Assembly: GCA_009193035.1 (NCBI GenBank) | Contig: SWDT01000151.1 | Coordinates: forward strand, 62,001 to 126,000 | Reading direction: 5' to 3' | Length of the DNA: 64,000 bases | DNA from: Halicephalobus mephisto | Lineage: Eukaryota > Nematoda > Chromadorea > Rhabditida > Panagrolaimidae | In this document: piece after piece, positions 48,801 through 57,955 of the stretch | Position numbering within the stretch: the stretch's first letter is position 1 | How the letters are laid out: every line of letters begins with the position of its first letter | The notes under the pieces: model-generated | The model's input: the letters and a program-made list of their open reading frames with translations, nothing else | Told to the model about the DNA's origin: nothing | Databases searched by the model: none | Program-made: the position numbers and the translations under genes

Positions 48801-49383
48801 CGCGCGTAAGGACAGCGCGAGTCGATTTCGGCATTTGACAAATTTGTCAATTTTTCGGTTTTTATAACCCACGCTCTCTTTTGCGCAGGAATTCAAAAAT
48901 TTTACAAATATTTGTAATATTTAAATAATTCATTATGCTGTTTAAAAAATGGAAATGAACGCTTTATGAAATTTCTTCGATGTGATTTTTAGAGGATGTT
49001 GAATTTTAGGTAAAGGAAGAGCGTGCGTAAGGACAGCGCGAGTCAATTTCGGCATTTGACAAATTTGTCAATTTTTTGGTTTTTATAACCCACGCTCTCT
49101 TTTGCGCGGGAATTCGAAAATTTCCAACATAGTTAAATTTTGAAGGTTTTTTATGAAATTTAAAAATTAATTTAAAGCTTATTCATTTAATTTTTTCAGT
49201 TTCACAGAATGTGGAGGATCGTTCATCACAGAATCTGCTCCACATGCTCCGGCTCAATGTATTCTCCAAGGGGATCCGAGTTTGTTCAGCTGTGCGTCCC
49301 ATGCTTCTTCGAATATCCGTCGGATTTGTCCTTGCAGAACTTTCAAAAAAGGCCAAATTGTTCTTTGTGATCATTATTGCTAA
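45853..49383 (+). CDS. gly-2: Alpha-1,6-mannosylglycoprotein 6-beta-N-acetylglucosaminyltransferase (GnT-V, MGAT5)
   Basis: Golgi type II enzyme that adds beta-1,6 GlcNAc to N-glycans. Exons 45853-45946, 46235-46300, 46475-47024, 47491-48546 and 49200-49383 give 649 codons. A short basic cytoplasmic tail (MIRRICRRRTK) is followed by one membrane anchor, VFIILGGFVLIAFLCFV (about 12-28). The lumenal catalytic region includes KLEWMTTGWQTDRCYAEFGV, GGPLGELVQWADLIAS, FLGFVVE, GLGFPLEGPAPLEAIANG and a Cys-rich C-terminus. Each aligns closely with MGAT5, and the cysteines are conserved. The start is chosen at the ATG just before the basic tail; the frame is open 56 codons further upstream without family support. 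The last intron (48547-49199) hosts a CGCG repeat pair. Confidence 0.95.
45950..46205. repeat. Short ATATATGAATTTTTC repeats, gly-2 intron 1
   Basis: About a dozen degenerate 18-22 nt units of the form TTTTTGATATATGAATTTCTC or TTTCAATATACAAAATT fill the 288-nt intron. Confidence 0.8.
47035..47475. repeat. About 30-nt TTCATATATCAATTAATTTT repeats, gly-2 intron 3
   Basis: Roughly 12 copies of a 28-33 nt unit, alternating CATATATCAATTAA and CAGATATCAATTAA forms, occupy nearly the whole 466-nt intron. Confidence 0.85.
48610..49135. repeat. CGCG element, two full tandem copies and a partial one, gly-2 intron 4
   Basis: Two closely similar copies (about 48720-48900 and 48935-49130), preceded by a more diverged one (48610-48715). 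Each has GAGGATGTTGAATTTTAGGT, GTAAGGACAGCGCGAGTC, TTTGACAAATTTGTCAATTT (itself palindromic) and TAACCCACGCTCTCTTTTGC followed by a GCGGGAATTC end. The GCGCGCTCTTCC-like and GCAAAAGAGAGCG-like ends are roughly inverted, as in a short nonautonomous DNA element. Confidence 0.7.
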
Positions 49384-50118
49384 GGTTCGGACAAAGCAGA
49401 GGTGATTTACTCGAAGTGTTTGTTGAGACGATTCATATATCAAATTTAGGTTTTTTTTAAAAATAGATTCATATATCAAATTTAGGTTTTTTTTAAAAAT
49501 AGATTTATATATCAAATTTGATTTTTTTTTGAAGAGTAGATTCATACATCAAATTTGAATTTTTTTGAAGAATAGATTCATATATTAATTTTGAGTTTTT
49601 TGAAATGATTCATATATCAAATTTGATTTTTTTGAATAGATTCAGAATCAGTAATTGAATTTTTGTAATTGTTCTTCTGAAATGAGATAACCTGAAAATT
49701 AAAATTTTTTGAAATTTAAGAAATAGAAATTTTAAAATTTAGAGGATTTTAATTTTTTAGGATGTTTGTGAAGTATTGGATACAAATTTTAAGTGCACAT
49801 TGTAAATTACAAAATTGAATTTTTACAAAAACGACTTCGAGTAAAGTTACTTGCTTTGTGATTTTCCATTCCGGTTTTATTTGCTCAAAAATAACGGTGC
49901 TAAAAAGATTAAATATGTTTTTAAAATTTCTACAGTATGATTATTGGTTATTAACCATTTTTATATTTTTTAAAATTATTTTTATTTTTTAATTATTTAT
50001 TTTTTATTAATAATTTTTTTAACATTTTAAAGATTTTTTACTTTATTTAATTTAGTTTTTATTTTTTAATTATTTTTATTTTTATTCTTTAATTATTTAC
50101 TTTTTATTTATTTTTTAG
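49384..50118. other. Intergenic region gly-2 to lem-3
   Basis: gly-2 3' side, then at 49430-49640 four to five copies of a 55-60 nt repeat with GATTCATATATCAAATTTG, then AT-rich sequence with TTTTTATTTTTTAATTATTT runs up to the lem-3 start, where a TATTTTTTAG acceptor abuts ATG 50119. No other gene seen. Confidence 0.6.
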
Positions 50119-52778
50119 ATGGCAGCAACATCGCCGAGAAGATCTCCCGATTTGAATGGAAATGGAATTTCAGCAGGGACTTGTTATCCGCTTCATATGT
50201 TAGCTGGATCGTCGAGTATTCAAGCTTTGGATGCGGCAAAAAAACTTCTAGATTCAGGTAAATGTTCAGTTAACGAACAAGAATGTGATTGGAAATTTAC
50301 GCCGATTCATATTGCGGCTAATTGGGGAAATTTGGCAATGGTTCAATTATTGATATATTATGGTGCTGATCCGATGATTAAGGACGATGAAGGTAATACT
50401 GCTTTGGATTTGACGGATGATCCGTTGGTGAAAAAATACTTGAAAGAAATAACATTAGAATCTAAACAAGGAAAAAAATTAAAAAAAATTTTTAAAGAAA
50501 TCTTTGGATTTAAAAAAAATACCGTAATCAGAAGAAATAGAAGACCGGTGTCCTGTTTTGCAGCTTTTGAACCGATTAAAGAAGTTAAAAAAAGAAGATC
50601 AGAACAATTGAGATCTGGATTTAAGCAGATGACAGAACAAGAAGTGGAATCCATATCTTCTGGATTTAATTTAGAAAAAAACTCAAATTTAAGAAATTCA
50701 GGAAATTCAAAGTTGAGAAATGTGGAAAATTTGAATCTAAAAAATTCAGAAAAATCAAATTCAAGAAATTCAGAAAATTCAAATTCAAGAAATTCAGAAA
50801 AATCAAATTCAAGAAATTCAGAAAATTCGAATTTAAGAAATTCAGAAAACTCAAAGTTAAGAAATTCAGAAAATTCAAATTTAAGAAATTCAGAAAAATC
50901 AAAGTTAAGGAATTCAGAAAAATCAAATTTAAGAAATTCAGAAAAATCAAATTTATTTTTGGTAAATTGTCCAAAAAAATACCCCGTGTTTGGCGACAAC
51001 GATCTGATAAGAGAATTCAATAATTTGAATTTTGAAGATGAAATGAAAGAAAAAATTCAAATATTGGAGAATACAGTTGGGAATTTAGATAAGAAAAAAG
51101 AAAAAATATCAATTGTAGCTATGACTAATGAAGGTGAAGAAGTCGAATTTGAATTTTCTGAAGCTATGTTTTCTTCAATAAATGGTTATAATGAAATTTT
51201 GGATTTGGAAAATTTTATTAATTCAAACGAAATTGGATCTGTTTTGCCTCCACCAAGAACGACGAGTTTGAGGCAGTCTTTGTCGACTCCAGTATCGAGG
51301 AATACGTCGAAGAACTTTGAAAGTCCGATTTCAAGGATGTACTGTAGGACTCCAACAGCTCCGTTCGAAAGTGAAGATGAACAAGAAATTAAAGATATTG
51401 TTGAAAGACGTCCTCTACCTGCAACTCCAGGGTCTTCTTCGTCAGGTACTGTAACTTCTGGAGGGGATTCTGGTGGTGGTTTTTCTTCGAGAAATTTGGA
51501 ACCTTCTTTATTAAGTACTGTAACTTCTGGAGGGGATTCTGGTGGTATTCTATCTTCAAGAAATTTGGAACCTTCTTTATTAAGTACTGTAATTTCTGGA
51601 GGTGATTCTGGTGGTGGTTTTTCTTTGAGAAATTTGGAACCTTCTTCGTCAGATACTGTAGTTCCGATGACTCCGGAAAATAGTAGAATTTTGTCGTTGA
51701 AGACTCCTGAAGCTGCATTGCCTTTGACTCCGGAAATTTCCAAAGAAATTAAAACTTTGACAACTCCGCAATTGAGAAAACGACTTGAAAAAGTTGGAAT
51801 TTCTCCTGGACCGTTGTTGGAAGACAAAAGAAAATATTTTGAGAAAAAATTGGCCTTGTTGGAGAATCAAAAAACAGAAATCTACGAAGGAAGAAGTTAG
51901 TTTTTATTTAAATTTAAAAATTATTTTTATTTTTTTTAATTTAAAAAGTTTTATTTAATTTTAAAAATCATTTATTTTTGATTTTTTAATTTTAAAAAAA
52001 ATTTAAATTTATTTTTCAAATTTAAAATTTAATTTATTTTTGGAAAATTTATGAATTTTATTTTTAAATTTTTTTAAATTTAAAATTTTATTTTTTTTTG
52101 AAAAATTTTAATTTAATTTTTAAATTTTGAAAATTACTTATTTTAGCCTACAGTTCGGCGTTGGAAAAGTTTTTGAAAAAAATGGAAAATGGAGAAGAAC
52201 AGAAAATCGGACTTGTTTTGGAAGACATAATCAGAAACGAATTTTGCGTTGGACAAGTTATAACTAGAGAAAAAAACGAAGTTTCTTCTTTTTGTTATCT
52301 CTTGATTGATCCGTCGATGATTAAGGATCAATTTAATTGTTGTTTTAAGGAATTTCTAAAAGCAATATTTTACATAGGAAAAGGAAAAAGAAACAGACCT
52401 CTTCAGCACCTGATTGATGCGGCGAAAATTAAAAAAACGAATAATTTAAAAAAAAAACCTATTTCAAATAAATTGAAAAAAATTTGTAAATTATGGAAAA
52501 ACGGTCATGGTGTGATTAGTTTGTCAATTTTTCACAATATTCATCCAAATGAAGCTTACATAAGAGAAGCGGCGATGATAGATGCAATTGGATTGAAAAA
52601 TTTGACAAATATTAAATCAGGAGAATATTCGGGAAATTCAAAATTATGGACATTAAATAATAAAATTGAATTTGGAATTTATTGTTTAAATTCTGCATGG
52701 AAAATTTTTAAAAATGAAAGATGTAGACCAGTTTTTGAAACAGATGTTGCTGATGCCATTAATTTTCAAAGATTTTAA
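50119..52778 (+). CDS. lem-3: Ankyrin-LEM-GIY-YIG nuclease, LEM-3/ANKLE1
   Basis: Structure-specific endonuclease that in C. elegans resolves DNA bridges during cell division. Exons 50119-51895 and 52147-52778 give 802 codons. Ankyrin repeats lie at about 25-115 (CDWKFTPIHIAANWGNLAMV, LIYYGADPMIKDDEGNTALD). A long low-complexity middle follows. The LEM domain lies near 547-585 (LTTPQLRKRLEKVGISPGP). A GIY-YIG nuclease fills exon 2: CYLLIDP near 640, FYIGKGKRNRPLQHL near 668, and EAYIREAAMIDAIGLKNLTN. The domain order matches ANKLE1. Two in-frame repeat tracts in the middle (listed separately) are unusual. The gene heads a possible cluster with the TTC14 homologue 360 bp downstream. Confidence 0.94.
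50680..50962 (+). repeat. In-frame octapeptide repeat in lem-3
   Basis: About 11 copies of a 24-nt unit encoding variants of NLRNSEKS / NSRNSENS between the ankyrin and LEM domains. The antisense strand is also open throughout because the unit is three codons by eight. The tract is polar, probably disordered and likely length-variable between strains. Confidence 0.9.
51446..51660 (+). repeat. In-frame 23-residue repeat in lem-3
   Basis: Three tandem 69-nt units encode TVTSGGDSGGGFSSRNLEPS-like blocks with small variations (GGIL, GGGF). They lie about 30 codons before the LEM domain. Confidence 0.9.
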
Positions 52779-53138
52779 TTTTTTTATATGTATTTTTATT
52801 GATTTTTATGTTTGGAAAAAAACTTGAGGATTTTTAGAAATAATTTTTAAATTACGGTTAAAAACCGATTTTTATTTTTTTAAATAATTTTAATTTTTTA
52901 TGTATTTTTTAAAATTTTTATATATATGTATTTTTTTTAAAATTTTTATATATGTATTTTTTTTGATTTTTATATATATGTATTTTTTTTTGATTTTTAT
53001 ATATGTATTTTTTTTGATTTTTATGTTTGAAAAAAAACTTGAGGATTTTTAGAAATAATTTTTAAATTACGGTTAAAAACCGGTTTTTATTTTTTTTAAT
53101 TTTTAGTTTTTAAAAAATTTTTTTTTGATTTTTAGATT
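52779..53138. repeat. Gap lem-3 to TTC14 homologue with duplicated segment
   Basis: Contains two direct copies (about 52790-52880 and 53010-53095) of a segment with TTTATGTTTGGAAAAAAACT, TGAGGATTTTTAGAAATAA and TTACGGTTAAAAACCG. Between them are TTTTTATATATGTATTTTTT microrepeats. A T-rich tract and GATTTTTAG acceptor abut the next ATG at 53139, so this could be an operon junction. Confidence 0.65.
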
Positions 53139-55435
53139 ATGGAAGATAATAGGAAAAAAGAAACAAGAAAAATGGATCATAGGAGATACGGTAGTTGTGA
53201 TAGTGATGATGAAAGATATTCGAGCAGAAAAAGGAGATATTCCAAGGACGAGGAGGACTACAGACATAGGAAGAAGCATTTCAGAGATGACAGCCACAGA
53301 AGACGGTCCCGAAACGAAGATGGACATTTTTCGAGACATAGGAGGGACAGTAATCGACACAAGGATGAGGATAGACGATCAAGAAGGACATCTGGAAGTG
53401 AAGAAAGTTCTGATGACGAAACCTATGAAAAATTAAGAGAAATTTTGAAAAACAAAATACCGATCCGTCGAGAAGGTAAATTTTTATTTTTATAAAAATC
53501 AAAAATGAGTATTAGGTTTTTTCGATTGAAATTTCGGATTTATATATGGAATTTAAAATTTCATATAAAATCTAAAATTTAAAGTTTTTAGAATTTTCTA
53601 AATTTCAAATTTCAGTTTTTATATGAAATTTTATAAGATTTTAGAAAATTCAGAAAATCTTAGGTTTTGGAATTTTATGGAATTCTTAAGAAATTTTTAA
53701 ATCAAAAATCTGTTTTTATATGAAATCTTTGAAAAATTTAACTTTTTGTAATTAATTTTTCAGTTTCTCCGGACTTTGATTCTTCTGAAATGATGGCTTG
53801 GAACACGCTTCCTTGTTTCGACAGAATGAGGGATTTCGAAGGGATAGAATTAAGAAGGAAGTTTTTTGAAGATGCTCAAGTTGGTGATGAAATCGCCTGT
53901 AAAGTTGTCCGAGTAACTCCGACGGAACTAGAGTTGAAACCAGAATGCACGATGACCAGATACCGTAGATGTCTTTACAGAATCCCGTTTCCGACGACTA
54001 CAGTAATTGCGATGTGTGAAATGGAACTTTTGGCATGTGCCAGAGGGGATATAATTAGTGGTTTGTTTGTTGATTGATGGAATGCATCTGAATTTCGTTC
54101 AATTTGAGCAACGATAGTCCAGATTGATCTGGATAATCTGAAACTTTATCTTGCTGTAAATAATTACGGTGTGCCGTTGAAAGAAGACCAACTTCCTGCA
54201 TATTATAGGTTTTTAAAAAAAAATTTTTATTTAATCTAAAAAAAAAATTTAGAAAATTACCAGAAATTTCTGAAGATGAACCAAATTTGGAACATTTAAT
54301 TGGATTAGGATGTTTTAAAACGAAATTTTCACTTCTTCCGGAACTTGTCAACAAGGATTTAGACAATCCCAGAAGAGCTCCAGATGCCCTGAAATTGAAA
54401 TTTTTGGAACAAAAATCAACAAAATTTGTGGAAAAAGCAGCAATTTTGGTTAAAAAAAATAATAATTTAGATGGAATTAATTTTTTTGGAAAAGCTTTAG
54501 AAATTATTCCGAATTTTGTTCCAGCATTGATCGGAAGATCAGCAGCATATGCGAATGAGAAAATGTTTGAAGAAGCTTTGAAAGATTTGAGATTTGTTAG
54601 AGAAATAGATCCAGATGATGAAACTGCTATCAGTTATTTGAGTACTGTTTTGATGGTGTCTGGTCAAAAGTAAGTTGTTTTTTAAAGTTTTATTTAAAAA
54701 AAATTAAAATTTTTGGAAAATTAAAAATTAATATTTTTGAAGATATTTGTAAAAATTCTTAGAAAATTAAAAATTAATATTTTTAGAAATATTTGTTGAA
54801 ATTTCTTAGCAAATTAGAAAATTAATATTTTTGAAGATATTTGTAAAAATTCTTAGAAAATTAGAAAAATTTGAAAAAGTTTGTAAAAATTAAAGGAAAT
54901 TTTCAAATTTTTTGAAGATATTTATTTTGGAAAATTAACAATTAAAAAAATAATATTTTTAGAAATATTTGTTGAAATTTCTTAGAAAGTTAAAAAAATT
55001 TGAAGATATTCGTTGAAATTTTAAAGGAATTTTATTTTTTAGAGTTTTTAATTTTAAAAAATATTAGTTTTTTTGGATTTAGATTTTTAAAAAGTATTAA
55101 ATTTTATTTTTTAGATTTTTAAAAAGTATTAAATTTTATTTTTTAGAGTTTTTAAAAAGTATTAATTTTTATTTTTTAGATTGGAAGAAGAAGGAAAATT
55201 GGAAGCTGCGGCAGAAAGGTACAAAGAAGCCTTAGAAGTTTCTGACGACAATAGAGCGAGAATTTTGCTGACGGATATATCGAAAAAAATTGAAGAAAAA
55301 AATGAAATGAGCAACAAAAAGAAGCAAGAATTAGAAAAAAAACAACAAATTGAAGATTTTGAAAAACAAAAAAGAGAAAATTCAAAAAAATTGAAAGAAA
55401 TGGAAAAATTTATTGAAGAATTAAAAAAAAAATAA
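53139..55435 (+). CDS. TTC14: TTC14 homologue (S1-like and TPR domains)
   Basis: Exons 53139-53475, 53764-54060, 54109-54208, 54253-54669 and 55180-55435 give 468 codons. The first exon encodes an Arg/Ser/Asp/His-rich region (RSRNEDGHFSRHRRDSNR) like those of splicing-associated proteins. The second and third encode an S1-like fold (VGDEIACKVVRVTPTELELK, CARGDIISATIVQIDLDNL). Exon 4 encodes TPR motifs (FFGKALEIIPNFVPALIGRS, YANEKMFEEALKDL). Exon 5 ends in a charged coiled coil. The order matches human TTC14, whose function is poorly known. The intron 54061-54108 is 48 nt with an atypical TTTGAG acceptor; it is accepted because it restores GDIISATIVQIDLDNLKLYL against family GDIIRAGIKDIDRYHEKL. 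It could be the middle cistron of a lem-3 to cmt-1 cluster. Confidence 0.85.
54680..55178. repeat. AT-rich repeats in TTC14 homologue intron 4
   Basis: Several 60-90 nt degenerate units with TTGAAGATATTTGTAAAAAT or TTAGAAATATTTGTTGAAAT and CTTAGAAAATTAAAAATTAA. Toward the acceptor three short copies of TTTTTAAAAAGTATTAAATT follow. Confidence 0.7.
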
Positions 55436-55764
55436 TAACGGGTTTTATTTTGTGGATATGTCGGTTTTTTAAGAGTTTAATTCTCTTAAATATTTAATGT
55501 TATTTTTTTAATTTAAAAATTTATAAAAAAAATAATTTTAAAAATTTTATTTATTTTAAAGAAAAATTACTTTTAAAAATTTTATTTCTTTTTGAAGAAA
55601 AATAATTTTTAAAATTTATTTATTTTTTAAAAAAATTACTTTTAAAATTTATTTATTTAAAAAAAATCAATTTTTGAATAATTATTAATTTTAAAAATAA
55701 GTTTTATGTTTTTTTGTACTTTTTTAATTTAAAAATATTTTTTTTATTTTATTTATTTTTTAGG
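55436..55764. other. Gap TTC14 homologue to cmt-1
   Basis: 329 bp of nearly pure A/T. It includes alternating AATTACTTTTAAAAATTTTATTT units at 55500-55680 and ends in a TTTATTTTTTAG acceptor one base before ATG 55765. No gene. Spacing fits an operon junction. Confidence 0.5.
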
Positions 55765-56641
55765 ATGGGATCGATTTCTTTGGATAGATGCCTCTGTGTT
55801 CATTCCATGTCCCAGATCGTGGATATCGTTATTCAATCCTTATTGTTCCAAAGGGGGATAATCCAAGAACCGATTCAACAATTGAGAAGGCTGGAACCAA
55901 GCAATAGAAATCTTTTAAAATACCAAAATGTAAGTTTTTAAAATATTTTAAATTAAAAAAAATGAAAATTTTTAGTTTTTTCAGCATTAAATTTTTTTAA
56001 AAATTAAAGTTTTAAATTCTTTCAATTTTTAGATTTAAATTTTTGCATTTTTTTAAAATTTAAATTTTTGTCATTTTTTTTAATTTAAATTTTTAAATTT
56101 TTAAATTTTTTTTAACTTGATTTTTTTTATTTTTTAGATTTGTGATTGCTTGAGATTTGTATTCAAAGCTTGCAATATCAGAATTTTGAGGGAATTGGTG
56201 GTTGTTCTTGGTCCTACTCCTTATATGGCTCAGGAAATCTACAGTATTCCAATTAAATTTTGCGAAGAACACACGGGTTCTGTCGATACAGGTTGTGGAG
56301 ATACGTGTTCAACTCTTTCTAACAGTGAAGTGAGATCAGTATTCATGGGGATTCAGCAGATCTTACAGTCCGTAAATGAACCGATGAAGTGTAATTCGAA
56401 ATTGTTCATTTTTGTGAGGGTTTCTGAGCCGTTGTTGAATCATGGATCGTCGGAAATCGAAGAAGATGATGGTTTTGAACTTCCGGATGAGGAGTTGATG
56501 AAACGTCGACATGTTGTGAAAAACGAGATTACTGTAAAAAAATGCAGAAATCCAATAGAAGAATTAAATGAAGAAATTGAAGAAAAAAATGAAACTAATC
56601 TCTGGTTGAGATTGAATCCGTTTGTTGTTTGTCATCCTTAA
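55765..56641 (+). CDS. cmt-1: p31comet (MAD2L1BP) homologue
   Basis: Adaptor that hands MAD2 and other HORMA proteins to the TRIP13/PCH-2 ATPase, used in spindle-checkpoint silencing and meiosis. Exons 55765-55929 and 56138-56641 give 222 codons. The pattern LLFQRGIIQEPIQQL parallels p31comet IMYQRQQLPLPYEQL, and RELVVVLGPTPYMAQEIYSI parallels RVLILLGGNALSPKEFYELD, with a later FIFVRVSEPL strand. Overall length and the single HORMA-like fold agree. REV7/MAD2L2 was considered and fits less well. The C-terminal part has an acidic EIEEDDGFELPDEE segment. A TTTTTTAG acceptor lies one base before the ATG. It is convergent with che-1. Confidence 0.68.
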
Positions 56642-57955
56642 GTTTTTTTGAGATTTTGATTATTGTTGACTATAATGAAACGTTATTTTTGGATATCTAG
56701 AAAAAATTGAACTTCTACAGTAATTTTTTAAAATTGATAATTTCGGAAGTTTTTATTTTTTTACAGTAATTTTGGAAAGTTCTAGGAATTCGTGTTGAGA
56801 GAATTTTAAAAATTTTTTTACAGTAATTTTAAAAAGTTCTAAGAATTCGTGTTGAGAGAATTTTAAAAATTTTTTTACAGTAATTTTAAAAAGTTCTAGG
56901 AATTCGTGTTGAGAGAATTTTGAAAAATTTTTTATTTTTACTTTTTTTTAAAAAGTGGTTTTTTTGAATTCCTACGGAAAATTAATGGATTTTGTAAAAA
57001 TTGTAATTTACGCGGAAATCAATTTTTATCGAAATGTTAGAAACTTCTAAAGATTCGAAAATTCATATTTAGAGAATTTTAAAAATTCAATTTTCTGGGG
57101 TTTTTAAATTCCCGCGTAAAATTAACAAACTTTATAAAAACGGAAAAAATGGCAAATCTGGTAGTTTTTTACAGTAACCCACTTTTATTTAAATTTTAGA
57201 ATTTTCTAGAATTTTCAAGAAACTTCGAAAATTGTAATTTTTTAAATAATATTTTTGAATTTTTGAATTCCCGCGTAAAATTAACAAACTTTATAAAAAC
57301 GGAAAAAATGGCATATCTGGTAGTTTTCTACAGTAATCCACTTTTATTTAAATTTTAGAATTTTCTAGAATTTTCATTTTTAATTTCTCAAATAATACGT
57401 CTTTGTAGTCATGCCCTGAGGGAATGATGTCCGCAAATTGATTATTTATTTTTTTTCTAGAATTTATTTTGTATTAACATGAAATATTTTGTATCAATTT
57501 TTGCACTTTTAAAAGAGAAATTTCAATTCCAAATTATTTCGAAAAAAAACTTTCTGTTCAGGACCCATCGAACAAATTTTTAATAAAAATTTTATTTTTT
57601 TCTTTAAATTTTCATATTTTTAAAATTAATAAAAAATTAAATAAAAAAAATAAAAATATTTAAAAAACAAAAATTTTAAAAAAATAAAAAAAACAAAAAA
57701 TTTTAAAAAACTTAAAAATTTTTAAAAAATAAAAAAACAAAAAATTTTAAAAAATAAAAAAAACTTAAAAATTTTAAAAATGAAATTGTTTAAAAAATTT
57801 AAATTTTAAAAAATAAAAAAAATTTTAAAAAATGTTCAAAAAGTCCTGAACGGAAAATTTTTGACTTTTTTGAAAAATTTGGAATTATTGTTTCTTTTTT
57901 AATTTTGATTTTTCAAATTTAATAAATGAAAAAAGTAAATCCGATTTTTCAGAAA
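56642..57955. other. Intergenic region cmt-1 / che-1 (convergent), repeat-rich
   Basis: No gene seen. 56750-56940 has three copies of an about 60-nt unit with TTTTACAGTAATTTTAAAAA and GAATTCGTGTTGAGAGAATT. 57100-57390 has two copies of an about 165-nt unit with AATTCCCGCGTAAAATTAAC, AAACGGAAAAAATGGCA and CTGGTAGTTTT, related to the CGCG family. 57590-57850 is A-rich low complexity. The che-1 3' UTR must lie at the right end. Confidence 0.6.

Noticed and set aside
55765..56641. MAD2L2/REV7 assignment for the HORMA-like protein
   Set aside because: The LLFQRG...EPIQQL and LVVVLGPTPYMAQEIYSI blocks follow p31comet more closely; REV7 start and end motifs are absent.
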